DNA of 64,000 nt. It comes from Balneolaceae bacterium. GTDB lineage: Bacteria > Bacteroidota > Rhodothermia > Balneolales > Balneolaceae. Location of the stretch: NCBI GenBank assembly GCA_007134085.1, contig SLLL01000009.1, positions 1-64,000 of the forward strand, written 5' to 3'. Both the position numbers and the translations under genes were made by a program. Positions 9,535-19,316 of this stretch are shown here, piece by piece. Every line of letters begins with the position of its first letter. The first letter of the stretch is position 1. Below the pieces are notes generated by a model, which did not search any database, had not been told where the DNA came from, and was given only the letters and a program-made list of their open reading frames with translations.

Positions 9535-10563
9535 ATGGATTCTCAAAATTTTATCACCTGGGATGCTGATCCCATCATGTTCACCATTCCGGAAATCAGC
9601 CTCCCTTTCTCCATTTCAATCTGGGGGCTGCTACTTGCCGCTGTAATAGCCTACTTCGGCTACAAAAAAATTACACCACCTGCCAAAAAAGGGAAAGAGC
9701 CCGAGCCACCACCGGCACTCCATTTTTGGGGATTGATGATTGGTGCATTGATTATCGGCCAGCTCCCTTTTCTTTTTATTTCCTCCCCATCCTTCGAAAC
9801 CATAGGCCCCATCTCCCCCCGATGGTATGGCATGATGTTCGCACTCGCATTTGTTACCGGCTATTCGCTCGGTTTCAAACTATTTATGGATGCAGGAAAA
9901 CCACAAGAAGAACTCGACCGCCTGTTGATTTACGTATTGGTTGCCACAATCGTCGGGGCAAGGCTGGGGCATGTGTTCTTTTATGAAGCTGAATTTTACC
10001 TGCGTAACATCCATCTCATCCCACAGGTTTGGACCGGCGGCCTTGCAAGCCATGGTGCTGCAATTGGCATCATCATCGCGATGTATCTGTATGCCAAGCG
10101 TACGGCAGGCGTAACCTTTATGTGGGTTGCCGACCGGGTTGTGCCGGGCGTTGCCATTGGCGGAATGTTTATTCGAATTGGGAATTTCTTCAACTCCGAA
10201 ATTCTCGGGATGCCAACAGACCTTCCCTGGGCCATCGTTTTTGAGCGGATTGATTTGCTGCCGCGTCACCCATCCATGCTTTATGAAGCGATATTGTGTG
10301 TGATTGTACTGATTGTTCTCGGCTGGATTTATTTCAAATACAACAAAAAACCACCGGAAGGATCGCTATTCGGCGCATTTTTGGTAGTTCTATTCAGCGG
10401 CAGGTTTTTGATTGAATTCACCAAAGAGACCCTGGCCGACTTTCTGCAGGGATCTGTTTTTGATATGGGCCAGCTTCTAAGCATACCGTTTGTACTAATT
10501 GGCGTCTGGCTGCTTTGGAAAAAAGTAAACTGGAAAAAAGAAGGGGCACCGCTAAAAAGATAA
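9535..10563 (+). CDS. lgt: Prolipoprotein diacylglyceryl transferase (ORF extends to 9490; ATG at 9535 preferred)
   Basis: Multi-TM protein with HGAAIGIIIAMYLYAKR, ADRVVPGVAIGGMFIRIGNFFNSEILG and HPSMLYEAI, characteristic of Lgt. Confidence 0.93.
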   Translation: MDSQNFITWDADPIMFTIPEISLPFSISIWGLLLAAVIAYFGYKKITPPAKKGKEPEPPPALHFWGLMIGALIIGQLPFLFISSPSFETIGPISPRWYGMMFALAFVTGYSLGFKLFMDAGKPQEELDRLLIYVLVATIVGARLGHVFFYEAEFYLRNIHLIPQVWTGGLASHGAAIGIIIAMYLYAKRTAGVTFMWVADRVVPGVAIGGMFIRIGNFFNSEILGMPTDLPWAIVFERIDLLPRHPSMLYEAILCVIVLIVLGWIYFKYNKKPPEGSLFGAFLVVLFSGRFLIEFTKETLADFLQGSVFDMGQLLSIPFVLIGVWLLWKKVNWKKEGAPLKR

Positions 10564-10593
10564 ATTCCCATAGTGCACTCATGACATGAGAAA

Positions 10594-10706
10594 AGAATGA
10601 ATAACCGCAGAGGGCGCTATGGGCCGCCAAGACTCTCTATATCAAAGCCTTTCCCTTTGCGTTTCTTCGCGGGCTTAGCGGTTTTTTTTCCTGTTTCATC
10701 TCAGGA
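10594..10706. repeat. Dispersed repeat, copy B
   Basis: agaatgaataaccgcagagggcgctatgggccgccaagactctctatatcaaagcctttccctttgcgtttcttcgcgggcttagcgg... followed by cctgtttcatctcagga, shared with copy C. Confidence 0.8.
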
Positions 10707-10718
10707 CTAAAATCTATA

Positions 10719-12182
10719 TCAATCAAATCGAATTAGCCGCCAAGCGTAAATTGAGGTGACAATGGCGCCGGCGAAGAGCAACACACCTTTTGCCAAAAAT
10801 TCACCTGAAACAGCTTGTTGTAAAACCGGCTCGGCGAATATCAACCCTGCTACAACCAGCATCAACCCAAAGCTTTCCGGCAGTTTGTAGGGCACATCCA
10901 TTATTTTTTTGCTGTAGATGCCAAGTGTAGTTGCCATGGTTCCGTAGCTGAGCAGCGTGGCGGCAGCCGACCCAATCATCCCATAAAACGGTATCAAAAT
11001 AATGTTGGCAATAATCGTAATCCCCGCACCCATCAACGTGATTTTATACAACACCCTCGTTTTTTCTTTGATGAATACCCCCGAAGAGAAATTGATATAC
11101 CACCCATGGAACCAATAGGCCAGCAACAGAAACGGAACAATATCGAGGCCGGCCCAGTAATTGCTGTCAATAAGCGTTGCCTCGGTGCCCGGAATGGGTA
11201 TGGCAACTATTTGCTCCCTGAATAGTGCCACGGCCATAAACAACATCGCTGAAAATGCATTGTACCATATAAACGCCTGGCCAAAAAGATGCTTTGCATC
11301 GCCATCCCCCGCATGGCGCATGAAAAAGGGCTGCCACGCCATTCGGTACATCTGAACAAGAAGCAGCATAAAAACAGCCAGTTTATAGCATGCATTATAG
11401 ATACCAACTACATCTTCAGGTGTGATATCCGGCCCATAAAGGCGCTGTGCATTGGCAGGGTCCATGGCATTCAACAAAAAGCGGTCAAGCATCTCGTTGA
11501 TCACAAACCCAATTCCTGAGGGTACAAACGGCCAGCCGAATGAAAATGCGGTTTTTATCCACTCTTTTTTGAATGACCCCTTCAACAATTCTGCGGTGAA
11601 CATCCAAACAAGAATAGTCATCACAAAAGAAGCAGCAAGATTCGCCAAAAAGACAGCTTCGATCCCCATTCCAAGGCCAAGAATCAGATAAAAATTGAGG
11701 GCAATGTTTATGATAACATTCAGGGTTTTGAGCGAGGCATAGAGCCAGGCGCGGCGGGTTAACCTCAGTTCTGCCATGGGTACAATGGAGAGCGTATCGA
11801 ACCAGAGAATACCCAGCATCATCAGGTAGATGGGAGCCAGATCGGCGCTAAGGCTCATTACAGGCAACAGAATTGGCATCAAAAAATAGAGCAGAAGGCA
11901 GAGAAGAGATGCAAAAATCAGCAGGCCTGTCTGTAAGGTTTTAAACACGTGTGGAGCCTGCTCCCGATTTTCTGCATATCGCAAATAGGCCGACTCCATG
12001 CCAAACGTAAACAGCACGTTCAAAAATGCGATTGCAGCATACACCAGCCCCATAATTCCGTACTGAGCTGTATTGAAAACGCCAGTATGAAGTGGAACAA
12101 GCAGATAGTTGATGAACCGGGCAAACACACTGCTTATGCCGTAAATCAACGTATCTGAAAAGAGTTCGCGGAGTTTATTCAC
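10719..12182 (-). CDS. Oligosaccharide flippase / polysaccharide biosynthesis membrane protein (Wzx/MATE-like)
   Basis: Multi-TM; N-terminal LFSDTLIYGISSVFARFINYLLVPLHTGVFNTAQYGIMGLVYA typical of polysaccharide exporters. Confidence 0.87.
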   Translation of the reverse strand: MNKLRELFSDTLIYGISSVFARFINYLLVPLHTGVFNTAQYGIMGLVYAAIAFLNVLFTFGMESAYLRYAENREQAPHVFKTLQTGLLIFASLLCLLLYFLMPILLPVMSLSADLAPIYLMMLGILWFDTLSIVPMAELRLTRRAWLYASLKTLNVIINIALNFYLILGLGMGIEAVFLANLAASFVMTILVWMFTAELLKGSFKKEWIKTAFSFGWPFVPSGIGFVINEMLDRFLLNAMDPANAQRLYGPDITPEDVVGIYNACYKLAVFMLLLVQMYRMAWQPFFMRHAGDGDAKHLFGQAFIWYNAFSAMLFMAVALFREQIVAIPIPGTEATLIDSNYWAGLDIVPFLLLAYWFHGWYINFSSGVFIKEKTRVLYKITLMGAGITIIANIILIPFYGMIGSAAATLLSYGTMATTLGIYSKKIMDVPYKLPESFGLMLVVAGLIFAEPVLQQAVSGEFLAKGVLLFAGAIVTSIYAWRLIRFD

Positions 12183-12185
12183 GGA

Positions 12186-12620
12186 TTATTTTTTCGATAG
12201 CAATTGCAGAGCTGCTTTCACACCCAAAACGTAGCTGTATGTTCCAAAGCCGGTGATAATTCCGTCCATCGCTTTGCCGGTTACGGATCGCTCGCGAAAC
12301 TCTTCGCGTGCATGGATGTTGGAGATATGCACCTCAACCTTTGGAATAGTCAAAAGCTCCAGCGCATCATGAATGGCGACTGAGGTATGAGTAAAACCAC
12401 CCCAGTTGGCGATAAGTGCATCGATGGTATCCGTTCGGGCTGATTGAATGGCATCAATCAAATCGCCTTCGTGGTTGCTTTGCAGAAAGATAAAGTCAAT
12501 TTCAGGAAAGTGGCCTGAGAGCAGGTTCTTCACATCTTCGAGGGTATCAGATCCATACACATTCTTATCCCGCTGGCCCAAAAGGTTGAGATTTGGCCCG
12601 TTTAGCACCATTATTTTCAT
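12186..12620 (-). CDS. aroQ: Type II 3-dehydroquinate dehydratase
   Basis: MKIMVLNGPNLNLLGQRDKNVYG...FLQSNHEGDLID...NWGGFTHTSVAIHDAL...VEVHISNIHAREEFRERS. Confidence 0.96.
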   Translation of the reverse strand: MKIMVLNGPNLNLLGQRDKNVYGSDTLEDVKNLLSGHFPEIDFIFLQSNHEGDLIDAIQSARTDTIDALIANWGGFTHTSVAIHDALELLTIPKVEVHISNIHAREEFRERSVTGKAMDGIITGFGTYSYVLGVKAALQLLSKK

Positions 12621-13015
12621 AGATCCACCCCGGCTGCAATTTTGTTTGCTATTTCCTGCATTCTTTCGCCGGGAATATCCACCTTACGGCTAAGGGATAC
12701 ACTTTGCGTATCAGAATAAATTGGCACAAGATGGATATGCGCATGGGGTACTTCTCTGCCATCAAGAACAACCCCTGTTCTCACCGGGCCAAGCGCCTTA
12801 TCAATTGCCAATGCCACCTTTTTCGCGAACAGCATGGTATCTGCCAGAAGGGGATCGGGAAGATCAAAGAGATAATCTATCTCTTTTTTGGGGATAACAA
12901 GGGTATGGCCTTCGGCAACCGGATTGATGTCTAAAAAAGCGATATGTGTTTCATTTTCAGCTACTTTATAGCAAGGAAGCTCGCCGCGTATGATCTTAGT
13001 AAATATTGAAGCCAT
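12617..13015 (-). CDS. HIT family protein
   Basis: MASIFTKIIRGELPCYKVAE...HTLVIPKKEIDYLFDL...VPHAHIHLVPIY (HxHxH histidine triad). Confidence 0.94.
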   Translation of the reverse strand: MASIFTKIIRGELPCYKVAENETHIAFLDINPVAEGHTLVIPKKEIDYLFDLPDPLLADTMLFAKKVALAIDKALGPVRTGVVLDGREVPHAHIHLVPIYSDTQSVSLSRKVDIPGERMQEIANKIAAGVDL

Positions 13016-13126
13016 AGTTTATTCTTGGTAATGTGAACTACATTCAATTTGTAAACGTTAGCAATATAAGGTTTGAAAATCTATAGCAACAGCAGTATTG
13101 ATTTTAACTGGTACCGAAACAGAATG

Positions 13127-13159
13127 TTTGATTTTAATTAATCAAAACTCTTATATTTG
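13127..13159 (+). promoter_or_regulatory. Bacteroidota-type sigma-A promoter for tRNA-Lys (TTTG-N21-TATATTTG)
   Basis: TTTG at 13127-13130, 21-bp gap, TATATTTG at 13152-13159 (consensus TTTG-N19-21-TAnnTTTG), about 22 bp before the tRNA. Confidence 0.75.
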
Positions 13160-13181
13160 AAGTCTTTGAAATTTTACTTCT

Positions 13182-13254
13182 GAATCGGTAGCTCAGTTGG
13201 TAGAGCAGCGGCCTTTTAAGCCGCGGGTCGTGGGTTCGAGCCCCACCCGATTCA
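13182..13254 (+). tRNA. tRNA-Lys (TTT)
   Basis: GAATCGG...CCGATTC acceptor stem, GTTCGAGCC T-arm, anticodon loop CTTTTAA flanked by GCGGC/GCCGC. Confidence 0.97.
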
Positions 13255-13292
13255 CGCTTTACAAACATTTTTATTAAGACTCTCTCTTGATT

Positions 13293-13332
13293 AACCTCTA
13301 TCGGCTGATACCCGGTAGGGGTTATTTTTTTT
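13293..13332 (+). terminator. Intrinsic terminator downstream of tRNA-Lys
   Basis: AACCTCTATCGG ... CCGGTAGGGGTT stem followed by ATTTTTTTT. Confidence 0.8.
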
Positions 13333-15325
13333 AATCTACTATATCAACTGTAATATATGGACGCATCCTCTCCATTGTTGCAGGCCCTATCCCCGATACA
13401 TTTATCAGATCTTCAATATCCCTGAAGAGGCCATGCTGGCGCCTATATTCAATAATACGTTCAGAAATGGCAGGCCCAACACCGCTTAATGCCTGTAGTG
13501 TTACAGCATCAGCCAGATTTATGTTAATCGGGAATGCTACTGCTACGGCATCACCATCGCGCCCGAGTGTTACCCTTGGTATGCGCTCGCCTACACGATC
13601 GGGCTCTTGCCACATTCCAATACCCTGCTCTTTTGCAAGCTCACTATAGTTCTGAAAAGCCGTCACAGAATCGGGATGCTGGCGATAGTATCGTGTCCAT
13701 TGGCCAAACCCATTCTCTATCATCGCCCTGTTCACATCGGTTATGGTGCCATCTTCGTCCCGAACCTGTACGTAAGCCCTGAACGATCCGTATCGCGATT
13801 CCGGAGTAAAAAGGTCGTAGCCATACATGCGAATCTCCTTGCCTTCTATCAGGTTCGCCAGAAACTCAGCAGCTTCAGCTGAGTGAAATTCAGAGGAGTC
13901 TGCCCCGGCAAAAATTCGTGGCACTTCAACACCCAAAAAGCGCACCGGGTACCCAAACCTGTAAGTTACTTCTATATCGAACCGGCTGCCGTCGTGCACG
14001 CGCATTACAGGATACCACTGCTCGTGGCGTATGGGTGGCACTGGTGGTTCAAACTCACCGGTTGCCCGCTTCATTGCCCCCATAAAGTCCTGGTAGTATT
14101 GATTTGCTATATACTGGCAGTGAAAAATGAGTAAGTTTTCATCATTATTTTCCTCGGCATTTCGCGAAAAGTTATATGAACCTGCAACTGCAATACCGCG
14201 ATCATTCTCAAACGGCTTTGTTACATCAATCAGCATTACTTTATGATGAAGGGTGCGCAGTTCTCTCGCCTGCCTGATATTTCTTGTGCCCATCTGCGCT
14301 TCGGGAGTTGCCCAAATTGCTCCTGCATTTCTGTATTGCGCATAAAAACGGGGGTCAATTAAGCCCTGTAAAAGAATGCCATCAGAGAAAGACCTTTGCC
14401 ACATAGTCTGGCTCATGGGCAGATCGGGCGTAATGGCAAACGCAAGAAAGTTCACATCTGTCTGGGCTTCATCCCGAACCAGTTCATGCAGCCTTTCAGC
14501 GATAGAAGGCTTTGAGCGGCCGCGATTGATGGGCCCGAAATAGAGCTCAACTTTGGTGGTATCAACAAAAAAAATCTTTTCATCTATGTATCGCTTGTCT
14601 TTATGAAAGCGTGCCCGTTCGGGATTTGGCACATCGCCATCGCTGCCCCACATCTGGTTAAACTCTCTGTGGTAAGCCTCTGCAATACCGCTGTCTTTAA
14701 TCACAATGGTATTGTTTGAGTTGATTGGCCCGGTGTAGGTAAGGTTCATGGAGCCTGTCCATACATAATAATCATCAGGGTTCTCACTCAAAATATCAAT
14801 CACAGCAAACTTATTGTGCATATCATAACTGGCGCCGGGCAGCCTGTGTGATGTTATCGTGCCGTCGGGGTTAAATACATCCCCGGCATCATCAATAGTA
14901 TAAATTCCGGCATCCCGAAGCATTCCCCACATCGCCTCGCCGTGCTCCCGGTTTCTAAACCGGTTATAGTGATCGGTAACAACCCGAACCCGCACACCAC
15001 GCTCTTTGGCAGCCACAAGGGCTTCTCCTACCTCGTGGTGCTCGAGGTTGTAAATGTTAAGGTCAACGCTGTATTTGGCTGAGTTAATAAGATCAAGCAG
15101 GGTTTGCAGCAGGTCAACATTGTCATTCACAAGGTTACCACGCTTCGCTACAGAATGATCAGCCGGCATATTGAAATAGACCTCTATCCACTCAACAGTA
15201 CTTGTATCTGGATATTGAACAGCTGAGGCCCGTTCCTCTCCACCTTCCCGAACCAGTGTTTCCTGCCCGGTACAGGCGGCAAAATAAAAGATTAAAATAA
15301 GTGGCAGTAAAACGTGTTGTAGTTT
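13331..15325 (-). CDS. Secreted lipoprotein with two phospholipase D (HKD) motifs, a staphylococcal-nuclease-like domain and a C-terminal ComEA-like HHH (ORF extends to 15382)
   Basis: Signal/lipobox FYFAACTGQ; YDMHNKFAVIDI...TGSMNLTY and LHHKVMLIDV...AGSYNFSRNAEENNDENLLI (HKD motifs); YGSFRAYVQVRDEDGTITDVNRAMIENGFGQW...AKEQGIGMWQ (SNase-like); INLADAVTLQALSGVGPAISERIIEYR...DIEDLINVSGIGPATMERMRPYI (HHH). Confidence 0.85.
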   Translation of the reverse strand, partial: KLQHVLLPLILIFYFAACTGQETLVREGGEERASAVQYPDTSTVEWIEVYFNMPADHSVAKRGNLVNDNVDLLQTLLDLINSAKYSVDLNIYNLEHHEVGEALVAAKERGVRVRVVTDHYNRFRNREHGEAMWGMLRDAGIYTIDDAGDVFNPDGTITSHRLPGASYDMHNKFAVIDILSENPDDYYVWTGSMNLTYTGPINSNNTIVIKDSGIAEAYHREFNQMWGSDGDVPNPERARFHKDKRYIDEKIFFVDTTKVELYFGPINRGRSKPSIAERLHELVRDEAQTDVNFLAFAITPDLPMSQTMWQRSFSDGILLQGLIDPRFYAQYRNAGAIWATPEAQMGTRNIRQARELRTLHHKVMLIDVTKPFENDRGIAVAGSYNFSRNAEENNDENLLIFHCQYIANQYYQDFMGAMKRATGEFEPPVPPIRHEQWYPVMRVHDGSRFDIEVTYRFGYPVRFLGVEVPRIFAGADSSEFHSAEAAEFLANLIEGKEIRMYGYDLFTPESRYGSFRAYVQVRDEDGTITDVNRAMIENGFGQWTRYYRQHPDSVTAFQNYSELAKEQGIGMWQEPDRVGERIPRVTLGRDGDAVAVAFPININLADAVTLQALSGVGPAISERIIEYRRQHGLFRDIEDLINVSGIGPATMERMRPYITVDIVD

Positions 15326-15474
15326 CATAAACTGTGTTTCGAATGGCTGCTGGTACGATGGCTGAACGAACTGCCTATCCATTAATTTTGGGTAATTTAA
15401 GAGCGGTGTTTGAGCAAAATACTTTGGTTCTACGCTATTTTTAGAGTAATTTCGTAAAAAATCATCACAGTATC

Positions 15475-15780
15475 ATGAAGCTAAATCAATTCAACTCATT
15501 TCGATGGAAAAGATCGTGGATTGTGGGCACACTTATTGCCTTCATTGCTGTTTGGTTTCTCTTTTTTGATACACACAGCCTCTACACAAAATATCAGCTT
15601 GAGCAGCAGAAAAAAGAGCTGATTGAGCGAACAAGGCAGTTAGAAGAGAAAACAGCTGAGCTTGAAAAGAAAATTGAAGATATCGAAAAAAATCCTGAAT
15701 TGATTGAGCGTATTGTTCGGGAAGAGTATGGCATGAAAAAGCCAAATGAAACCGTTTACCGAATTGAACGGGTAGATTAA
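15475..15780 (+). CDS. Septum formation initiator family protein (FtsB/DivIC-like)
   Basis: Single TM, coiled coil (LEQQKKELIERTRQLEEKTAELEKKIEDIEKNPELIERIVREEYGMKKPNETVYRIE). Confidence 0.85.
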   Translation: MKLNQFNSFRWKRSWIVGTLIAFIAVWFLFFDTHSLYTKYQLEQQKKELIERTRQLEEKTAELEKKIEDIEKNPELIERIVREEYGMKKPNETVYRIERVD

Positions 15781-15927
15781 GCTCACTTTCTAAAATAATT
15801 CGCAAAAGCAAATGATGGTTGGGATATGATTTCAGTTGATAATAATCTATGTAATACACCAGATGGGATAACTCCGGATAAAGTGAATAGCCTTGTTTTT
15901 ACCATTTTGTGATGTATTGCCAGAAAA

Positions 15928-18705
15928 ATGCATGTGGCCCGGCTAAGACATACAATCCTCATTTCAATTTTGCCATTATGCATGCTCCTCATTTCTGCAG
16001 CTGTTGTTCACGGCCAGGCTGCATCCGATACTCTCCGTACAGCTGAAAATGACACTATACCCCAACTTCCGGGAGGCATTGGCCTTGAAGAGTTCTTGCA
16101 AAATCAACCTCAGGGACAATCAACCCCTTCATCAATCAGCGCAGGTACCGGGGCGACCCAACAAGTTCCTCAAACCCGAAGAGCTGACAGAGAATCCGCC
16201 GCTGATGCCGTAAATTTTCAGGCAAGAGACTCACTCACCTTCAGGTTTCGGGGGGAGCGAAAAGCCTTTCTGTTTGGCTCGAGCAATGTGAGGCATACCA
16301 GCGGTGAGCTGTCATCGGGCATTATTGAGCTCGACCTAAATCTCAGCCAGGTACAGGCGCAGGCAACATCACCGGCGGATACTCTCTCTTATCCCGTTTT
16401 GAAACAGAATGGAACCGACTTGAGAAGCACGCGGATTCTTTTCAACTATAAAACCGAGAAAGGGAAGTTTGAAGTTGCAGAAATTCAGGTTGATGATGGC
16501 TACCTCATCGGCACACAGGTAAAAAATATTTCGCGAACTGAGGTTTTTGTTGAAGATGGAATCTACTCAACCTGCCCTCCCGACCATATGTATTACTACA
16601 TAAAAGCGCGGCGGATGAAGGTTGTTGATGAAGAGGAGATCTTTTTCACCAATGCGCAGCTTTATATTCTGGATATTCCCTACCCTCTTGTTTTCCCATT
16701 TGGATATGTGCCTGCCGGAATTGACCGGCGCCGTTCCGGCCTTCTCGAGCCAACCTATGTATTTCAGAATACTTCAGCTCGTGGTATCGGGCTTCAAAAT
16801 CTGGGTTGGTTCCAGTATATAAACGATTATTTAACAGCCCAAACTTCATTCGATGTGTTTACATCGGGTACCGTGTTTAACGAATCGAGATTCCAATATC
16901 GAAAAACCGGCAATTTCAACGGCAGTGCCGTGCTTGGTTTCTCCATTGAACGCGGCCTTGAGCCTACTGATCCCGGGTTTACAGAGACAAGAACACGCAG
17001 GCTGGCACTCACACACGATCAGCAGCTGTCGCCATTTTCTAATATCAATGCCAATATCAACCTGCGTAGTGCCGATTACTTTCGCCGTAACTCCTTCGAT
17101 ATTGATGACAGGGCAGAGACAAGCAGCACCTCGAGAATATCCTACAGATACAGCCATCCGGAGGGGGCCTATAATTTTAGTGTAACCTCCAATCTCAATC
17201 AGCAGTTCAATACAAATACCACTCGATTAACCGGCCCTGAAATGAACTTCTCCCTCAGGCAGTTTTCGCCCTTCCAGCGAAACAGGCCCGGGCTCTCTGA
17301 AGAAAGTTGGTACGAAAGAATCTCGGTAAACTACCGGAACAATTTCCGTTCGCAATATAACTTTGTGCCAATTGACAGGGATTCAGCTGATGTAAATTGG
17401 TTTGAAGCACTGTTAAATCCATCTAAACATCGTGAAGCCACGGGAGATGACCGCCACATTAAATATGGATTTGTTCAGCGTGTTTCGGTGAGCGCATCGC
17501 AACTGATACCAAGCCAGTTTTTGAATGTAAGTGCCGGTATTAACTTCAATGAATTTTGGTATCCCACAACAATCAGGCGTGAGTTTGATGAAGAAGAAAA
17601 CCGGGTTGTAACCCGAACAGTGCAGGGATTTGAGGCCGCAAGAGATTTTTCAACATCATTAAATTTTACAACTACATTTTATGGTATTTCGCAGATGCGA
17701 ATTGGCAATTTTGAAGGTTTGAGGCATACCGTAAGGCCAAATATTAGCTTCAGCTATAGCCCCGACTTTTCGAAAGACAGATGGGGTTTTTACCGCGAAG
17801 TTGAGGTTGATACACTCGGTAACACACAGCGTTATTCTATATTTCAGGATGAAATTTTTGGTGGGCCTGCAGCGGGAGAACAGCAAACCATGTCGTTCGG
17901 GGTAACCAATATTTTCGAAACCAAACGTGTTCGGCGCGATTCTACCGGTGAGGTTACAAGTACCAACCTACGCCTGATTGATAACCTCTCAGCTACGTCG
18001 AGTTATAACTTTGCAGCCGACAGCCTCAATTTTGGCCGGCTTAATGTATCGCTCTCATCGCGTGTGGTTGAAGGTTTACGGCTTTCTGCAAGTGCATCGT
18101 ATTCGTTCTATTCAAGGAATGAAAATGGTGTAGAGATAGACCGTTTTATTTGGGAGGATACAAACAAAATTTTGCAGCCAATTAACTACAACCTTAGCCT
18201 CTCAACTAATATCAGGAGGGGCAGGCGCGGCGCACGGGTTACCACACCACCATACCGGCCATACGACCCTTATGATCAGGCATTTTTTGGCCCAATCGAT
18301 TCAAGGTTCAACACGCAACCCGTTCAGGATTTTTCGTCCACATTCGAGATGGGGCTTGATTTCAGTTATCGGTGGACATATCAATTTGGCAGGGATGCTC
18401 GAAAATCGGCCGTTTTGAATGCTAATAACATCCGGTTTAATCTCACGCCAAAATGGAGTGTTTCTACAAGAATTGGTTATGATTTTATCGAAAAAGAGCT
18501 CACGCCATCACAGTTTAGTTTGCGGCGGCAGATGGTTTGCTGGGATTTATCATTCCAGTTTAATCCATTCGGAGATTTTCAGTACTACATGTTCCGTCTT
18601 TCGCTCACAGGCGGCCAGATTCAAAGCCTTTTCCAAAAGCTTCCGGGCCTGAATAATCTTGAACGCAGCTCAACCCCAACAGGCAGAAGGCCTCCCAGTT
18701 TTTGA
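15928..18705 (+). CDS. lptD: Putative LPS-assembly protein LptD (OstA), Bacteroidota type
   Basis: Signal peptide; FVEDGIYSTCPPDHMYYYIKARRMKVVDEEEIFFTNAQLYILDIPYPLVFPFGYVPAG...RRSGLLEPTY; long C-terminal beta-barrel. Confidence 0.88.
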   Translation: MHVARLRHTILISILPLCMLLISAAVVHGQAASDTLRTAENDTIPQLPGGIGLEEFLQNQPQGQSTPSSISAGTGATQQVPQTRRADRESAADAVNFQARDSLTFRFRGERKAFLFGSSNVRHTSGELSSGIIELDLNLSQVQAQATSPADTLSYPVLKQNGTDLRSTRILFNYKTEKGKFEVAEIQVDDGYLIGTQVKNISRTEVFVEDGIYSTCPPDHMYYYIKARRMKVVDEEEIFFTNAQLYILDIPYPLVFPFGYVPAGIDRRRSGLLEPTYVFQNTSARGIGLQNLGWFQYINDYLTAQTSFDVFTSGTVFNESRFQYRKTGNFNGSAVLGFSIERGLEPTDPGFTETRTRRLALTHDQQLSPFSNINANINLRSADYFRRNSFDIDDRAETSSTSRISYRYSHPEGAYNFSVTSNLNQQFNTNTTRLTGPEMNFSLRQFSPFQRNRPGLSEESWYERISVNYRNNFRSQYNFVPIDRDSADVNWFEALLNPSKHREATGDDRHIKYGFVQRVSVSASQLIPSQFLNVSAGINFNEFWYPTTIRREFDEEENRVVTRTVQGFEAARDFSTSLNFTTTFYGISQMRIGNFEGLRHTVRPNISFSYSPDFSKDRWGFYREVEVDTLGNTQRYSIFQDEIFGGPAAGEQQTMSFGVTNIFETKRVRRDSTGEVTSTNLRLIDNLSATSSYNFAADSLNFGRLNVSLSSRVVEGLRLSASASYSFYSRNENGVEIDRFIWEDTNKILQPINYNLSLSTNIRRGRRGARVTTPPYRPYDPYDQAFFGPIDSRFNTQPVQDFSSTFEMGLDFSYRWTYQFGRDARKSAVLNANNIRFNLTPKWSVSTRIGYDFIEKELTPSQFSLRRQMVCWDLSFQFNPFGDFQYYMFRLSLTGGQIQSLFQKLPGLNNLERSSTPTGRRPPSF

Positions 18706-18780
18706 TATCAACCGCCAATACAAATGGCTTTTTGGGTGCAATTACCAGCCAACTGCCTTACCTTTAAAGAAAATATTTTT

Positions 18781-19200
18781 ATGCAGAACGGACCCCGTTT
18801 TTTCGCCTATTCTACCTGGGCAATTATGATATCACTTGGTATCATCGTTTTTACACACCGCTTTCTGGAGGCTTCTGATTATGATTTCTGGCTGGGCATT
18901 CTTGCAATGCTTTTCATAGGGTTTCTCTATTTCAACCTTACGTTTGCAGCCATAAAACGCTTCATAAGTAAAGTGCCTGTCCCCACAAACCTTCACATTC
19001 TGCTTGCCATTTTTATCTTTCTGCCACCGGTTGTATTTATCTTTTTTATGAGTGATGAGATAGCCGCCAACGAACTGCTTTTTGCCATTATAACAGCAGC
19101 TGGCTGCTACGCAGGTATGTATATTGGTAACAAGAGCGGGATTAAAGCGCGTTATGAACTCATCCAAAAACTGAAAGCTCAACAAGCTGAAGGTAAGTGA
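18781..19200 (+). CDS. Small multi-TM membrane protein of unknown function (ORF extends to 18724; ATG at 18781 preferred)
   Basis: Four hydrophobic segments in the translation; no family recognised. Confidence 0.6.
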   Translation: MQNGPRFFAYSTWAIMISLGIIVFTHRFLEASDYDFWLGILAMLFIGFLYFNLTFAAIKRFISKVPVPTNLHILLAIFIFLPPVVFIFFMSDEIAANELLFAIITAAGCYAGMYIGNKSGIKARYELIQKLKAQQAEGK

Positions 19201-19316
19201 GGGCTTTGATGTTTTGATCCTTGTTGGCTTCCAATGCAGATCAGACGTGCCCGTCCGAGAAACAGGGGTATTTAATGGATGTGTACTTGTCCTAATCTCA
19301 AACTCACATTAAGTAA

